Assembly: GCA_022843845.1 (NCBI GenBank)
Contig: JALHMW010000002.1
Span: 246,240 to 310,239, forward strand
Reading direction: 5' to 3'
Source: Archangium sp.
Lineage (GTDB): Bacteria; Myxococcota; Myxococcia; Myxococcales; Myxococcaceae
DNA length: 64,000 bases
Shown here: positions 52,788-61,989 of the stretch, piece after piece
Numbering within the stretch: position 1 is the stretch's first letter
How the letters are laid out: the number at the start of each line of letters is the position of its first letter
Notes under the pieces: generated by a model
What the model saw: only the letters and a program-made list of their open reading frames with translations
Database searches by the model: none
Told to the model about the DNA's origin: nothing
Program-made: the position numbers and the translations under genes

Positions 52788-53156
52788 TCACCGCAGCTCG
52801 AGCAGCTCGAGGAAGTCGCGCAGGCGCTCGAGCTCCTCGTCCTCCAGCGACACGAACTCGACCCCGTAGCCTCGCGCAGCGATCGTGATGTGCTCGACCC
52901 GTGGGTTCCTCAGCTCTCGCCGGCTCGAGCCATGACGGGTGACGCGGAACTGCCCGGTCCACGGCTCGCCGCCCGGCAGCGCGAGCGTCATCGAGCCTTC
53001 GTCGCCGACCTGCTGATCTTCGAACCCCGACGCTTCTTCGAGGAAAGCCCCGGTCTCGGACATCTCGAGCACCCGGGCCTTCACCTGGCCCTCTGGACCG
53101 TCGATGCGCGCGTACAGCTCGCAGCGGTAGCGCACGGGGCGTGGCTGGGTCGGCAT
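52788..53156 (-). CDS. PilZ-domain protein 1
   Basis: 122 residues from ATG 53156 (MPTQPRPVRYRCELYARIDG); the track start ATG 53252 adds 32 residues with no family match. PilZ signatures are the Arg-rich segment RPVRYRC and the box EMSETGAFLE (D/NxSxxG), with a later GYGVEFVSLED. PilZ domains bind cyclic di-GMP; the usual RxxxR is loose here (RPVRYR), so binding is likely but not certain. It is divergent from the second PilZ gene at 53285. Confidence 0.8.
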   Translation of the reverse strand: MPTQPRPVRYRCELYARIDGPEGQVKARVLEMSETGAFLEEASGFEDQQVGDEGSMTLALPGGEPWTGQFRVTRHGSSRRELRNPRVEHITIAARGYGVEFVSLEDEELERLRDFLELLELR

Positions 53157-53284
53157 CACCAAAGGGTGCCCTGCGAGCTCATGAAAGCCAATGTGGGAAA
53201 CCGGAGCCAACAGCGGCATCGCTTGACGATCATCAGCACGCCTCTCTACCATCTGAGTTGGGTTGGGCGTGTTGGGGGGAACGA

Positions 53285-53674
53285 TTGAGCCAGCTCGAGT
53301 CGTTCTTGGAGGCGTCTGCCGTGCTCGAGAATCGGAAGTTCCTGCGTGTGCCCTCTCGACTTCGCTGCTGGTGCGAAGGCGAGAACATCACTGTCTACGC
53401 ACGAATCGGAAACCTCTGTGAGGGTGGTCTCTTCCTGCGCACCAGCACGCCGCTCATCGAAGGCAGCCGCGCGCTGCTGCGCTTTGGCAGTGAGAGCCCG
53501 GTCGAAGCCCAGGCGCGGGTGGTGTGGGCGCGGCTCGAAGGGCAGGGCGGGCCGCCCGGCATGGGGCTCGTCTTCGAAGGTGTCGACGCCGAGCGGCTCG
53601 AGACCATTCGTCGGCTGATTCTGGCTGAAGGCGTTCACCCGGGCCGTCCCCCGGCCTCGCCGTCCTCCGCGTGA
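53285..53674 (+). CDS. PilZ-domain protein 2
   Basis: 129 residues from TTG 53285, with GGGGGGA four bases upstream; no ATG or GTG fits. The PilZ fold runs ENRKFLRVPSRLRCW, then the box IGNLCEGGLFLR, and a final GMGLVFEGVDAERLETI. The first box matches RKFLR (RxxxR), the c-di-GMP contact; the second box has NLCEGG in place of D/NxSxxG, so Ser is lost and Gly retained. Paired divergent PilZ genes suggest shared regulation. Confidence 0.82.
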   Translation: MSQLESFLEASAVLENRKFLRVPSRLRCWCEGENITVYARIGNLCEGGLFLRTSTPLIEGSRALLRFGSESPVEAQARVVWARLEGQGGPPGMGLVFEGVDAERLETIRRLILAEGVHPGRPPASPSSA

Positions 53675-53735
53675 CCTCAGACTGTGTGACCTCTCGGACG
53701 TGACGTTCGCTGTCCTTCTGTGACAAAGGCCCCCC

Positions 53736-54467
53736 GTGCGCATCGCGATCATCTCCGACATTCACAGCAACATCGAAGCGCTGACCGAGGTCTTCCGCGT
53801 CATCGACGCCAGCCGTGTCGATCGCATCGTCTCGCTGGGCGACATCGTCGGGTACGGCGCCTCGCCAAACCCGTGTTGCGAGCTGGTGCGGAAGAATGCC
53901 GAGGTGACGCTGCTCGGTAACCACGACGCCGCCGTCGCCGGCCGAATGGACTATTCGTTCTACTACGACGCCGCCCGGCACGCGCTCGACTGGTCTGCGA
54001 ACGTCATCAGCGAAGAGAACCTCGCGTGGCTGCGCAGCCTGCCCTTCACGTACCGCATCGGAGAGGTGGGCTTCTGCCACGGCTCGCCGATCGAGCCTCG
54101 CGCCTACGAGTACATCTTCGCGCTCGAGCAGGCTCGCGAGCTGACCCCGTTCACCACCGATCTGCCCGAGGTGACGTTCATCGGGCACAGCCACCTCTGC
54201 AAGGCGTTCGCGCTCGGCTCCGGCGAGGTCAATGACGTCGTCGCCCAGAAGTTCGGCATTCGAAAGGGCTACAAGTACATCATCTCGGTCGGCAGCGTCG
54301 GTCAGCCCCGCGACTACGACAACCGCGCGTGCTTCGTGATCTACGACACCGAGGCCCGCACGGTGGAGTACATGCGCGTCGAGTACGACATCGATGGGTC
54401 GGCCCAGAAGATCTTCGACGCCGACCTCGCGTTGAACTTCGGAAAGCGGCTCTTCCTCGGCGTCTGA
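53736..54467 (+). CDS. Calcineurin-like metallophosphoesterase (YfcE/MJ0936 type)
   Basis: 243 residues from GTG. Metal-site motifs in order: SDIHSN (residues 7-12), GDIVGYG (about 34), GNHDAAVAG (about 62), CHGSP (about 115) and GHSHL (about 150). This order matches the calcineurin-like fold of bacterial diadenosine tetraphosphatase or cyclic phosphodiesterase (YfcE) relatives. Two metals, probably Mn, hydrolyse a phosphodiester or phosphomonoester; substrate unknown. No neighbour gives a clue. Confidence 0.88.
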   Translation: MRIAIISDIHSNIEALTEVFRVIDASRVDRIVSLGDIVGYGASPNPCCELVRKNAEVTLLGNHDAAVAGRMDYSFYYDAARHALDWSANVISEENLAWLRSLPFTYRIGEVGFCHGSPIEPRAYEYIFALEQARELTPFTTDLPEVTFIGHSHLCKAFALGSGEVNDVVAQKFGIRKGYKYIISVGSVGQPRDYDNRACFVIYDTEARTVEYMRVEYDIDGSAQKIFDADLALNFGKRLFLGV

Positions 54468-54524
54468 GGGCTGCGCCGGGCGAGAAAACTTGCAGCGAGC
54501 CGCGAAAGGACGCGAAGTCACCCC

Positions 54525-55319
54525 ATGCGAACCCTCCTCGCGGTGCTGATCGTCGGTCTTGCGCTGCTCTTCAGCGGCTGCGGGAAGAAGAGCTCGAAGG
54601 AGTACTTCGAGGCGCAGCGCCGGTACGAGTCCCTCCTCACGCAGGAAGGCGAAGATGCGTACCTCACCGTCGAGATGAAGCAGATCTCCGACGCGCTGGC
54701 GGCGGTGCCGACGCGGACGGTGGAGTACGAACGCGCGCAGGCGCTCGTCGCGAAGATCGCCACCGAGCGGGCGCGCCTCGAGCAGGAGCGCGCGGCGGCA
54801 GCGCGGGTGCCGACCAACGACGCCCCGCCGCAGAAGCCGAACTTTCCGCCCTCGGCCTTCGCGACCCCCGGCGCGGCCCTCGACGAAGTCGACGCAGGCG
54901 AGGCCACTGATTACCCAACCGGGGGCATGCTCGAGGCGCTCTTCAAGGAGAAGTACGGCGCGTGCGTGAGCGGGCCGGAGCAGCTGCCCATCGAAGGGCA
55001 GGGTCAGGTGCCGGCCTACAAGGTCGCCGAGACTGCGGCCTGCATGAAGAAGCTCGGCGTCTCCGGCCCGACCCGGTTCTTCTTCGTCAAGGGCGCCCTG
55101 GCTGGGCGGGTCGGCAGCACCGTCAACCGCACCACCACCATCATCGATGGCGGCGGGCCCAGCGTCATCCCCGGCCAGCCCTACCTGGGCATTCCCGGGG
55201 CGCCGATGCCTGGCGCCGTCGCACCTCCGCCGGCCCCCGGCGCGCTCACTCCGGCCGGAACGGGCAGCGGCCTTCAGCCGACGGAAGAGACCGGCGGGCT
55301 TCCAGCACGCACGCAGTAG
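54525..55319 (+). CDS. Lipoprotein, hypothetical
   Basis: 264 residues. Lipobox LLFSGCG (Cys near 18). The mature part has a helical region rich in Glu/Arg/Ala (about 25-90, YERAQALVAKIATERARLEQERAAAA), then a Pro-rich part and a beta-like domain with TGGMLEALFKEKYGACVSG and AACMKKLGVSGP (two Cys). The tail is Pro/Gly-rich. No family recognised. It is probably at the outer-membrane inner leaflet. Confidence 0.75.
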   Translation: MRTLLAVLIVGLALLFSGCGKKSSKEYFEAQRRYESLLTQEGEDAYLTVEMKQISDALAAVPTRTVEYERAQALVAKIATERARLEQERAAAARVPTNDAPPQKPNFPPSAFATPGAALDEVDAGEATDYPTGGMLEALFKEKYGACVSGPEQLPIEGQGQVPAYKVAETAACMKKLGVSGPTRFFFVKGALAGRVGSTVNRTTTIIDGGGPSVIPGQPYLGIPGAPMPGAVAPPPAPGALTPAGTGSGLQPTEETGGLPARTQ

Positions 55320-55332
55320 CGTGCGAGCCTGA

Positions 55333-55361
55333 TTGAGGGAATCGCTGCGAGGCGCTACACG
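55333..55361 (+). promoter_or_regulatory. Promoter for psd
   Basis: TTGAGG and TACACG with the optimal 17-base spacer. The -10 ends nine bases before ATG 55371 and there is no Shine-Dalgarno, so a leaderless or very short-leader mRNA is likely. Confidence 0.4.
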
Positions 55362-55370
55362 GCCGCGGCG

Positions 55371-56213
55371 ATGAATGACTCGACGTTCATGACCATGATG
55401 CGCCTCTTGCCCAAGTCGGCGCTCTCGACCGCCGTCGGCCTGGCGACGCGCGCTCCAGTGCCGGCCGCACTGCACCAGGCCGCCGTGCGCTGGTTCGCGA
55501 AGCAGTACCGCGTGAACCTCGACGAAGCCGAAGGCCCCATCGAGCAGTACCCGACCTTCGGGCAGTTCTTCACGCGGCGCCTCAAGCCAGGCCTTCGCCC
55601 GATGGATGAGGCGGCCGAGGCGATCGTGAGCCCCTGCGACGGCGCCATCTCACAGATCGGCACCATCGACTCCGGGCGGTGCCTGCAGGCCAAGGGCATC
55701 TCGTTTCCGGTCGACAAGCTGCTGGGTGACGCCCGGCGTGCGCTCGAGTTCGAGGGCGGGAGCTTCGCGACGATCTACCTCTCGCCGCGCGATTACCACC
55801 GCTTCCACTCGCCAGTGGAGGGCCGCGTGACGGGCTACTCGTACCTGCCCGGAGCGTTCTGGCCGGTGAACCAGGCGTCGGTCCGCTCCGTCGACGCGCT
55901 CTTCGCCATCAACGAGCGGCTGGTGACGTGGCTCGACACGGCGATGGGCAGCGTCGCGTACATCGCGGTCGGCGCCACGTGCGTCTCGCGCATTCACGCC
56001 GCCTACGACTCGATCGTCACGCACACCGGCCACGGTCAGAAGGTGCAGACCTACGAGCGCGCGATCCCCATGCCCAAGGGCGGAGAGATCGGCATGTTCG
56101 AGATGGGCTCCACCGTGATCCTCTTGTTCCAGAAGGGGAAGCTGACGTGGGACGCGTCGCTGTCACCCGATGTGCCCGTTCGTCTCGGTCAGCGCATCGC
56201 CACTCGCACGTGA
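55371..56213 (+). CDS. psd: Phosphatidylserine decarboxylase proenzyme
   Basis: 280 residues, as for type I Psd (E. coli 322). It decarboxylates phosphatidylserine to phosphatidylethanolamine at the inner membrane. Conserved points are FFTRRLKPGLRPM, SPCDGAISQIG (the Asp of the Asp/His/Ser self-cleavage triad), YHRFHSPVEGRV and the pyruvoyl processing site FEMGSTVILLF, with the GS cut giving the N-terminal pyruvoyl Ser of the alpha chain. The usual LGST reads MGST, still functional-looking. It precedes hisS by 22 bases. Confidence 0.95.
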   Translation: MNDSTFMTMMRLLPKSALSTAVGLATRAPVPAALHQAAVRWFAKQYRVNLDEAEGPIEQYPTFGQFFTRRLKPGLRPMDEAAEAIVSPCDGAISQIGTIDSGRCLQAKGISFPVDKLLGDARRALEFEGGSFATIYLSPRDYHRFHSPVEGRVTGYSYLPGAFWPVNQASVRSVDALFAINERLVTWLDTAMGSVAYIAVGATCVSRIHAAYDSIVTHTGHGQKVQTYERAIPMPKGGEIGMFEMGSTVILLFQKGKLTWDASLSPDVPVRLGQRIATRT

Positions 56214-56235
56214 GTCCCCTGAGGAGCGTTCGTTC

Positions 56236-57558
56236 ATGAGTCAGAAGCTGGTCGCCGTGAAGGGCATGAACGATCTGATGTCGCCTCAGATCGAGATCTG
56301 GCAGTTCGTCGAGCGCACCGCGCGCGAGATGTTCGGCACGTGGGGGTACTCCGAGATCCGCACGCCGATCGTCGAAGACACCGCGCTCTTCGTGCGCAGC
56401 GTCGGCGAGGTGACCGACATCGTCTCGAAGGAGATGTACACCTTCGAGGACAAGGGCGGCCGGAGCATCACGATGCGGCCCGAGAACACCGCGCCCGCCG
56501 TTCGCGCGTACATCGAGCACGGCCTGGGGCAGCAGCCGGTGACGCGCTGGTACTACCTGGGGCCGATGTTCCGGTACGAGCGCATGAAGACGGGGCGCTA
56601 CCGTCAGTTCTACCAGATCGGCGCCGAGGCCTACGGGCCGGCCGATGCCTCGCAAGACGTCGAGAACATCGCGCTGGCCTGGCACTTCCTCAAAGCGATC
56701 GGCATTCAGCACGTCACGCTGCACCTCAACTCGCTGGGAGACGCGCCTGATCGCCCGAAGTACCTCGAGGCGCTCAGGGCGTACTTCGCGCCGCACGTGG
56801 CGACGTTCAGCGACGCCGCGAAAGAGACCTTCGAGCGCAACACCATGCGGCTGCTCGACACCAAAGAAGAGGCGCTGCGTCCGCTCGTCGCTGGAGCGCC
56901 CGTCATCGGCGATTTCCTCGGCGAGGCGGCGAAGGCGCACTTCGACGAGGTGAAGGCGTTGCTCACGACGCTGGGGATTCCGTTCGTGATCGATCGAACG
57001 CTGGTGCGCGGGCTCGACTACTACACGCGCACCACCTTCGAGTTCATCTACGAGCCGCCGGCCGGCGACAACGCGCTCGGCACGGCGGGCACTGTCTGCG
57101 GTGGCGGGCGCTACGACAACCTGGTGCGCGAGCTCGGTGGTCCCGACAAGCCTGCCGTCGGGTTCGCGATGGGGCTCGATCGGCTCGTGCTGTTGCTGGA
57201 GAGCCTCGGCACCCGACTGGAGCGTCGACCGCTCCTCTTCATCGCGACGATGGAGCCTGAGCTCAAAGCCCACGCCGTGAAGCTCGTCACCGAGCTGCGC
57301 ATGAAGGGCCTGGCGGTCGACTTCGACCCTCGCGGCGGAAAATTCAAACGCCAGCTCGACCGCGCGTTGGCGGTCAAGGCGCGGCACTTCGTCGTCTACG
57401 GCCAGTCGGAGCACGAAGCCCGGGCGTTCAAGATCAAGAACATGGACCTGCCCGACGGCGACCCGAACAAAGAGGCGACGGTTCCTCTCGACGGGCTGGC
57501 CGAGTGGCTCTTGAATGCCGCGCGAGTCGCTCCCGTCACGACCCCGCCCGGAAGCTGA
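56236..57558 (+). CDS. hisS: Histidyl-tRNA synthetase
   Basis: 440 residues from ATG 56236 with GAGGAG nine bases upstream; the track start at 56170 overlaps psd. Class II motifs: motif 1 MFGTWGYSEIRTPIVED, motif 2 MFRYERMKTGRYRQFYQIG, HisA-box LVRGLDYYTRTTFEF, and motif 3 AVGFAMGLDRLVLLLE. The C-terminal anticodon-binding domain (about 330-430) reads RGGKFKRQLDRALAVKARHFVVYG. It charges tRNA-His in the cytoplasm. It is followed after 12 bases by the TlpA-like gene. Confidence 0.97.
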   Translation: MSQKLVAVKGMNDLMSPQIEIWQFVERTAREMFGTWGYSEIRTPIVEDTALFVRSVGEVTDIVSKEMYTFEDKGGRSITMRPENTAPAVRAYIEHGLGQQPVTRWYYLGPMFRYERMKTGRYRQFYQIGAEAYGPADASQDVENIALAWHFLKAIGIQHVTLHLNSLGDAPDRPKYLEALRAYFAPHVATFSDAAKETFERNTMRLLDTKEEALRPLVAGAPVIGDFLGEAAKAHFDEVKALLTTLGIPFVIDRTLVRGLDYYTRTTFEFIYEPPAGDNALGTAGTVCGGGRYDNLVRELGGPDKPAVGFAMGLDRLVLLLESLGTRLERRPLLFIATMEPELKAHAVKLVTELRMKGLAVDFDPRGGKFKRQLDRALAVKARHFVVYGQSEHEARAFKIKNMDLPDGDPNKEATVPLDGLAEWLLNAARVAPVTTPPGS

Positions 57559-57570
57559 TTCAAAGGACGC

Positions 57571-58140
57571 ATGCACGCACTCCGCTCCGCCGTCGTCGTT
57601 GCAGCGCTCAGCCTCGCCTCCACGTCGCTCGCGCAGGAGGATCTCGCGACCGTCGACAAGCCGGCGCCGACCTTCCGCCTGCCCGTCTACAACGCGGTCG
57701 CGATGGGCGAGCCGAACGCGGGCATGATCGGCATCGAGCGCTACACCGGCGCGGACGCGCAGGACAAGAAGACGAAGCTGCTGGTGGTGTCGTTCATGGC
57801 CAGCTTCTGTGCGCCCTGTAAGAAAGAGATGCCGTACCTCCAGGCGCTCCACGAGAAGTACAAGGAGCAGGGCCTGCGCGTGATGATGATCGCCATCGAT
57901 CGCGAGGAGGACGGCCAGAAGAAGGTCGCCGAGCTGATCGCCACCAACAAGGTGACGTTCCCCGTGCTGAAGGACCGCTTCAACATCGTCGCGCGCCGCT
58001 GGCTGGGCAGTCAGAGCCCGCTGCCGTCGCTCTTCATGCTCCGCCCGGACGGCACGGTGAAGACGGTGCACCGCGGGTACAGCGACGACGCCAGCGCGCT
58101 CCTCGAGAAGGAAGTCACGGCCGCGCTGACGGGCAAGTGA
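57571..58140 (+). CDS. TlpA/ResA-like thioredoxin-fold protein
   Basis: 189 residues with a signal peptide (MHALRSAVVVAALSLASTSLAQ). The thioredoxin-fold active site is MASFCAPCKKEMPYLQAL (CxxC at residues 81-84), with the cis-Pro in QSPLPSLFML. It acts in the periplasm or is lipid-free envelope-bound, reducing disulphides, for example in cytochrome c maturation. AAGGA precedes the ATG. It overlaps miaA by four bases. Confidence 0.92.
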   Translation: MHALRSAVVVAALSLASTSLAQEDLATVDKPAPTFRLPVYNAVAMGEPNAGMIGIERYTGADAQDKKTKLLVVSFMASFCAPCKKEMPYLQALHEKYKEQGLRVMMIAIDREEDGQKKVAELIATNKVTFPVLKDRFNIVARRWLGSQSPLPSLFMLRPDGTVKTVHRGYSDDASALLEKEVTAALTGK

Positions 58141-59024
58141 CGTCGCCCGAGCTGCTGGTCATTGCCGGGCCGACCGCGTCGGGGAAGACCCGCGTCGCGA
58201 TCGAGCTGGCCGAACGCATCGGCGCCGAGATCGTCAACGCCGACTCGCAGCAGGTCTACCGGCACTTCGACATCGGCACCGCGAAGCCCTCGGCCTCGGA
58301 GCTGGCGCGGGTGCCGCATCACGTCCTCTCGTGCGTGGAGCCGACCGAGGCGTTTCATGCGGCGCGGTTCCAACAGCTCGCCGACGCGGCGGTCGCCGAC
58401 ATCCATGCGCGCGGAAAACGGGTCGTCGTGGTGGGCGGCACCGGGCTCTACATTCGGGTGCTGCTCCATGGAGTCGTGGAAGCGCCGGGAACCGACGGCG
58501 CCTTGAGGGCCGAGCTCGAGACGTTCTCTGACGCCGAGCTCCACGCGCGCCTCGCGGCGGTCGATGCTGTGACTGCGCAGCGACTGCCGGTGCCTGATCG
58601 GGTGCGGGTGATCCGCGCGCTCGAGATCCACGCGCTGACCGGCGAGGCGGCCTCGGCCCATCGGGAGCGCCATGCGTTTCAGGCCGATCGGTACGCGTTC
58701 AAGCTCTTCGTGCTCAACCCGGCGCGTGAAGCCGTCTACGCGGCGATCAACGCGAGGGCGCGCGCGATGTTCGACGCGGGATTGATCGACGAGGTGCGCT
58801 CCCTGGTGGCGAAGGGCTACCGCGATGCGGCGCCGATGCGGGCCGTTGGGTACGTGCAGGCGCTGGCCTGCGTCGATGGCGCGATGACGAAAGAGCAGGC
58901 GATCGACGACGTCGCGCAGAAGACGCGGCACTACGCGAAGCGGCAGTACACGTGGTTCAAGAAGGAGCAGGGTGCCGTGTTCGTCACGCCGCCCGTCGAC
59001 CTCGCGGCGCTCGCCGCGTCCTGA
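58137..59024 (+). CDS. miaA: tRNA dimethylallyltransferase
   Basis: 295 residues from GTG. P-loop VIAGPTASGKTRVA, then NADSQQVYRHFDIGTAKP and VVGGTGLYIRVLLHG, followed by RHYAKRQYTWFKKEQ near the end. It adds the dimethylallyl group from DMAPP to A37 of tRNAs that read UNN codons. The tRNA-Leu(CAA) about 1.1 kb downstream, with A37 in its loop, would be a substrate. It ends the psd-hisS-tlpA-miaA run. Confidence 0.96.
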   Translation: MTSPELLVIAGPTASGKTRVAIELAERIGAEIVNADSQQVYRHFDIGTAKPSASELARVPHHVLSCVEPTEAFHAARFQQLADAAVADIHARGKRVVVVGGTGLYIRVLLHGVVEAPGTDGALRAELETFSDAELHARLAAVDAVTAQRLPVPDRVRVIRALEIHALTGEAASAHRERHAFQADRYAFKLFVLNPAREAVYAAINARARAMFDAGLIDEVRSLVAKGYRDAAPMRAVGYVQALACVDGAMTKEQAIDDVAQKTRHYAKRQYTWFKKEQGAVFVTPPVDLAALAAS

Positions 59025-59336
59025 ACACGAACGGACGTCGAGCAGGAGCGATGAGCGCGTCGACGACGAGGCCCCCGCCGCTCCACTGCTCGACGTTCGG
59101 GAGAAAGAGCAGCTGCATCGCGAACGAGCCGAGGGACGCCGGTGACGTACCCGTCGAAGCCGCTCGCGCTCCTTGAAAGAGCCGAGGAGGTTCGGAGGAG
59201 CACGCCGCCTGCCGTCAGCTCGCGGGCTTCAGCCGCGACGAGACACGACATGGCCCCGATGACTGGAGCCGGCGTTCAGCGTGAACCGTCGCAGCTGCTT
59301 GTCAGCTGTGTCGACGCGAGGGCCCGGGTCGCATCC
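59025..59336. other. Gene-free stretch between miaA and the TPR gene
   Basis: 312 bases between two convergent genes. No ORF is convincing. On the minus strand, one frame reads a protein-like phrase (MQLLFLPNVEQWSGGG) and another frame reads FDGYVTGV just before it, which could be a frame-shifted gene remnant. No terminator hairpin with a T-run was seen. Confidence 0.3.
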
Positions 59337-60083
59337 TCAACGGCGCATGAAGCGGCCGCGACGCCCACCACCGACGAACTGCGGCTGCTGCATCGGAGGC
59401 GTCTCGAGCCCGAACTGCCACCACGCGGGCTCCCACGCCTTCATCTTCAACTTCTTGTCGTTCTGCAGGGCGCTCAGCGCGGTCTTCAGCTTCTCGTCGC
59501 TGGGGTTCTCCGCCACGCTGCGGGCGAGCACCTTGAGCGCTCCATCGACGTCGCGGTTGGCCTGCAGGCACCACGCGTACGCGGCCCACACCATGCCGTC
59601 CTTCTTGCCGTGCTTCACCGCGTCTTCGAACGACTTGCGCATCGCCTCGAAGTCTTTGCGCTGGAAGTAGATGGCGCCCTGCATCGCGCGGGCGAGGTAG
59701 CTGCGCGGCGCGGTCTTCGCGAACGAGGCCATGGCGGCGTCGGTGTTCTTGAAGAGGTGGTGGATCATCCCGATCTGCGCGTGGAGCTCGCTCTCGACCA
59801 GGAACTGCTCCTTGCCGTAGGGCAGGGCGGCCTCGATGATCTTGATCACCTTCTCGGCCTTGACCTTCTGCTCCTTGGGGTTCGGCGGCATCGCCTCGAA
59901 CTCCTTCTTCACCTGCTCCATCACCCCCTGCACCTTCATGAAGGTGCGTCGGGCCAGCACCACGTACAGGCCGAGGAAGACGATGGTGCCGGGCACGATG
60001 CCGGCAATGAGGGAGAAGCCGGCCACCTTGACGATGACCGTGATGAGGATTCCAGCCGCGAGCGCGTACACCAGGTTCAGCAT
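59337..60083 (-). CDS. Membrane-anchored TPR-like protein
   Basis: 248 residues from ATG 60083; the track start 60119 adds an unlikely leader. Two hydrophobic N-terminal helices (3-45: YALAAGILITVIVKVAGFSL, GIVPGTIVFLGLYVVLA) are followed by cytoplasmic helical repeats in TPR spacing (HAQIGMIHHLFKNTDAAMASF, RAMQGAIYFQRKDFEAMRKSF, WCLQANRDVDGALKVLARSVAENP). The end is Gly/Arg-rich (GGGRRGRFMRR). It is likely a membrane-linked scaffold. No partner gene is adjacent. Confidence 0.78.
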   Translation of the reverse strand: MLNLVYALAAGILITVIVKVAGFSLIAGIVPGTIVFLGLYVVLARRTFMKVQGVMEQVKKEFEAMPPNPKEQKVKAEKVIKIIEAALPYGKEQFLVESELHAQIGMIHHLFKNTDAAMASFAKTAPRSYLARAMQGAIYFQRKDFEAMRKSFEDAVKHGKKDGMVWAAYAWCLQANRDVDGALKVLARSVAENPSDEKLKTALSALQNDKKLKMKAWEPAWWQFGLETPPMQQPQFVGGGRRGRFMRR

Positions 60084-60173
60084 GCGGCGCCTGTAACGTA
60101 TGGAGTGCACCCGCGACAAGGTGCTTCCCCCTCGTCTGGAATCTGGTACTCACGCGTCGGTCGAGGCAGCGCT

Positions 60174-60257
60174 GGCCTTCTGTCGAAACTGGTAGACGAA
60201 GCGGACTCAAAATCCGCCGCCCTCACGGGCATCCCGGTTCGAGTCCGGGGAAGGCCA
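60174..60257 (+). tRNA. tRNA-Leu (CAA)
   Basis: 84 bases without CCA. Acceptor GGCCTTC/GAAGGCC with discriminator A, anticodon stem GCGGA/TCCGC around loop CTCAAAA (anticodon CAA), a long variable arm (CGCCCTCACGGGCAT) as in class II tRNAs, and T arm CCCGG-TTCGAGT-CCGGG. It reads UUG codons. No CCA is encoded. Confidence 0.93.
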
Positions 60258-60419
60258 CTCTCTTTCTCCTGTGAGCGTGGGCGGTTGCGAAGGCGCCCAG
60301 ACAGGCCCCACACAGAGCCCTGAGGCGCGTGGCCCGAAGAGTGAGGCCGGTGTCTCGAGAGCCGGGTGCGCTACGATCGCACGCTCCACGGCGTCCAGCA
60401 CGCCAACCCTCGGGCCCTC

Positions 60420-61838
60420 ATGAACCGTCGTCGTGTCCTCTTCACCGTCGTCTTCTCCGTGTGGATCAGCAGCTGCAGCGGCCCAGGAGGCGACGTCGCG
60501 CGCTTCGAGATCGTCGAGCGCACCGGTCTCGCAGTCGATGGGGGCGGCCCCTTCAAGCTGACCTCCAACCCCGTGCTTGAGGTGACGACCGAAGCGTTCG
60601 AGGCGGAGTCCGCGCTCCTCGGTAGCGCTCGGAGCGGCGGCTCCCTGGTGCGGTTCCGGAGGAGCACGCGACCGGCCGGGAACGGGGGGCGACTTCAGGA
60701 CATGACCTTCGAGCGCACCGACTTCGGGAGCGCGCCCGGCGGGGTCCAGGTGCCGTTCCTCGCGACACCGTTCTGCGAACCACCCGGGCCGTGCTCGACC
60801 TCGTACCACGCCGACTACGTGTGGCCGAAGGTCCTGAGGGATGGCTCTGTCTTGATGGCGGTCACGATGGGGACGGCCACCGGGGTGGAGGCGGAGATCT
60901 TCAAACCGCGCCACCGCCTGCTCCGCTTCGATCTCGATGGAGGCCTGTTGCTGAACACGGGCATCCCGATGGCGGCGGGCGCTGGCCAGGCCCTTGTCAG
61001 CAGCCTGGACGATGGCACCCTCCTCGTCTCCTACTCCGAACTCGAGGGACAGGGGAGCAAGGGCGTGTCCATCGACCTGCGCGCGGAAGACAGCGGCGCG
61101 ATCAGCTCGACAGTGACCCTCGACACCGTGACCATCGACACTGGCGGCGGCGAGGTGGAGCTCCCCACCGCCATCACGCCAAGGGTCTCGAGGCTGGTGC
61201 CGCTGCGCAACGGCGGCTTCCTTGCCGTGGGCTATGCCGGGATGAATCGCAACATCGAGTGTGGATCTCAGGGGGTGGAGCCGCCGGACCCGGGTGGCTG
61301 CGGGCAGGGCATCTCGCACGCGATGCTCGTGAAGTTCGACAAGACTGGAAAGCAGCTGTGGCGACGCGACCTGGGGCGCGACTTCAAGCAGCCGGGGTCG
61401 TACTTCGTCGATGCGACCGAGCTCTCTGATGGGAGCCTCGTCGCGACGGGCCACATCGAGAAGCGAACCGGCTCGTGGCTGGACCCCGACCATGGCGCGT
61501 TGGTCACCCGGTTCTCGGCTGACGGAGCCATCCAGCGCGCGACCCGGTTCTGCCCCTGCCCCCAGTTCCTCAGTGGTGGAGCGGATGTGCTCGCCAGCAA
61601 CCCGCGGCCTGTCGACATCGGCGACTATGAGGTGGTGTTTCGGAACGGCCTCGGCGTCACGACCGCGACCCGGTTCAATGCGGCCAACGAGCTCATCGGC
61701 GCCGCGCAGATGACGGGGCAGCGCATGCAGCAGCAGTTCATCACCACGGACACGGGCTGGGCGTCCTTTGCTTGGGTCCCCACGTCTTTCGGGGCCGGAG
61801 GGACGAAGCTGTTTCATCACGAGCTCGTCGCGCGTTGA
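60420..61838 (+). CDS. Lipoprotein, hypothetical, beta-propeller-like
   Basis: 472 residues from ATG 60420; the track start 60366 adds 18 residues before the signal. Lipobox VWISSCSG (Cys near 18). The body has repeated short beta motifs of the DGS(V/L) type (RDGSVLMAV, DDGTLLVSYSE, RNGGFLAVGYAG, SDGSLVATGHI), spaced about 50-70 residues apart, which suggests a beta-propeller. The function is not recognised. It stands alone between tRNA-Leu and the RsmB gene. TACGAT upstream (60372) may be its -10. Confidence 0.78.
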   Translation: MNRRRVLFTVVFSVWISSCSGPGGDVARFEIVERTGLAVDGGGPFKLTSNPVLEVTTEAFEAESALLGSARSGGSLVRFRRSTRPAGNGGRLQDMTFERTDFGSAPGGVQVPFLATPFCEPPGPCSTSYHADYVWPKVLRDGSVLMAVTMGTATGVEAEIFKPRHRLLRFDLDGGLLLNTGIPMAAGAGQALVSSLDDGTLLVSYSELEGQGSKGVSIDLRAEDSGAISSTVTLDTVTIDTGGGEVELPTAITPRVSRLVPLRNGGFLAVGYAGMNRNIECGSQGVEPPDPGGCGQGISHAMLVKFDKTGKQLWRRDLGRDFKQPGSYFVDATELSDGSLVATGHIEKRTGSWLDPDHGALVTRFSADGAIQRATRFCPCPQFLSGGADVLASNPRPVDIGDYEVVFRNGLGVTTATRFNAANELIGAAQMTGQRMQQQFITTDTGWASFAWVPTSFGAGGTKLFHHELVAR

Positions 61839-61989
61839 GCGGCGTGAGGCGCGATGTTGTTCGAGGTCCGCCTCCAGCCTCAGTGACGTCAACGCCGGCA
61901 TCAGCGCTCGTCGCGCGATCCATCGCGCTGCTCTGACGTTGTCGACGACGGAGTCCCTCTGCGTCGCGGGCTCTGGTAGCTGTGCCGGC

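Noticed and set aside
58931-59251. 107-residue minus-strand ORF over the end of miaA
   Set aside because: It overlaps miaA, is Arg/Ser-rich and lacks a start signal. A possible frame-shifted remnant is mentioned only as part of the gap.
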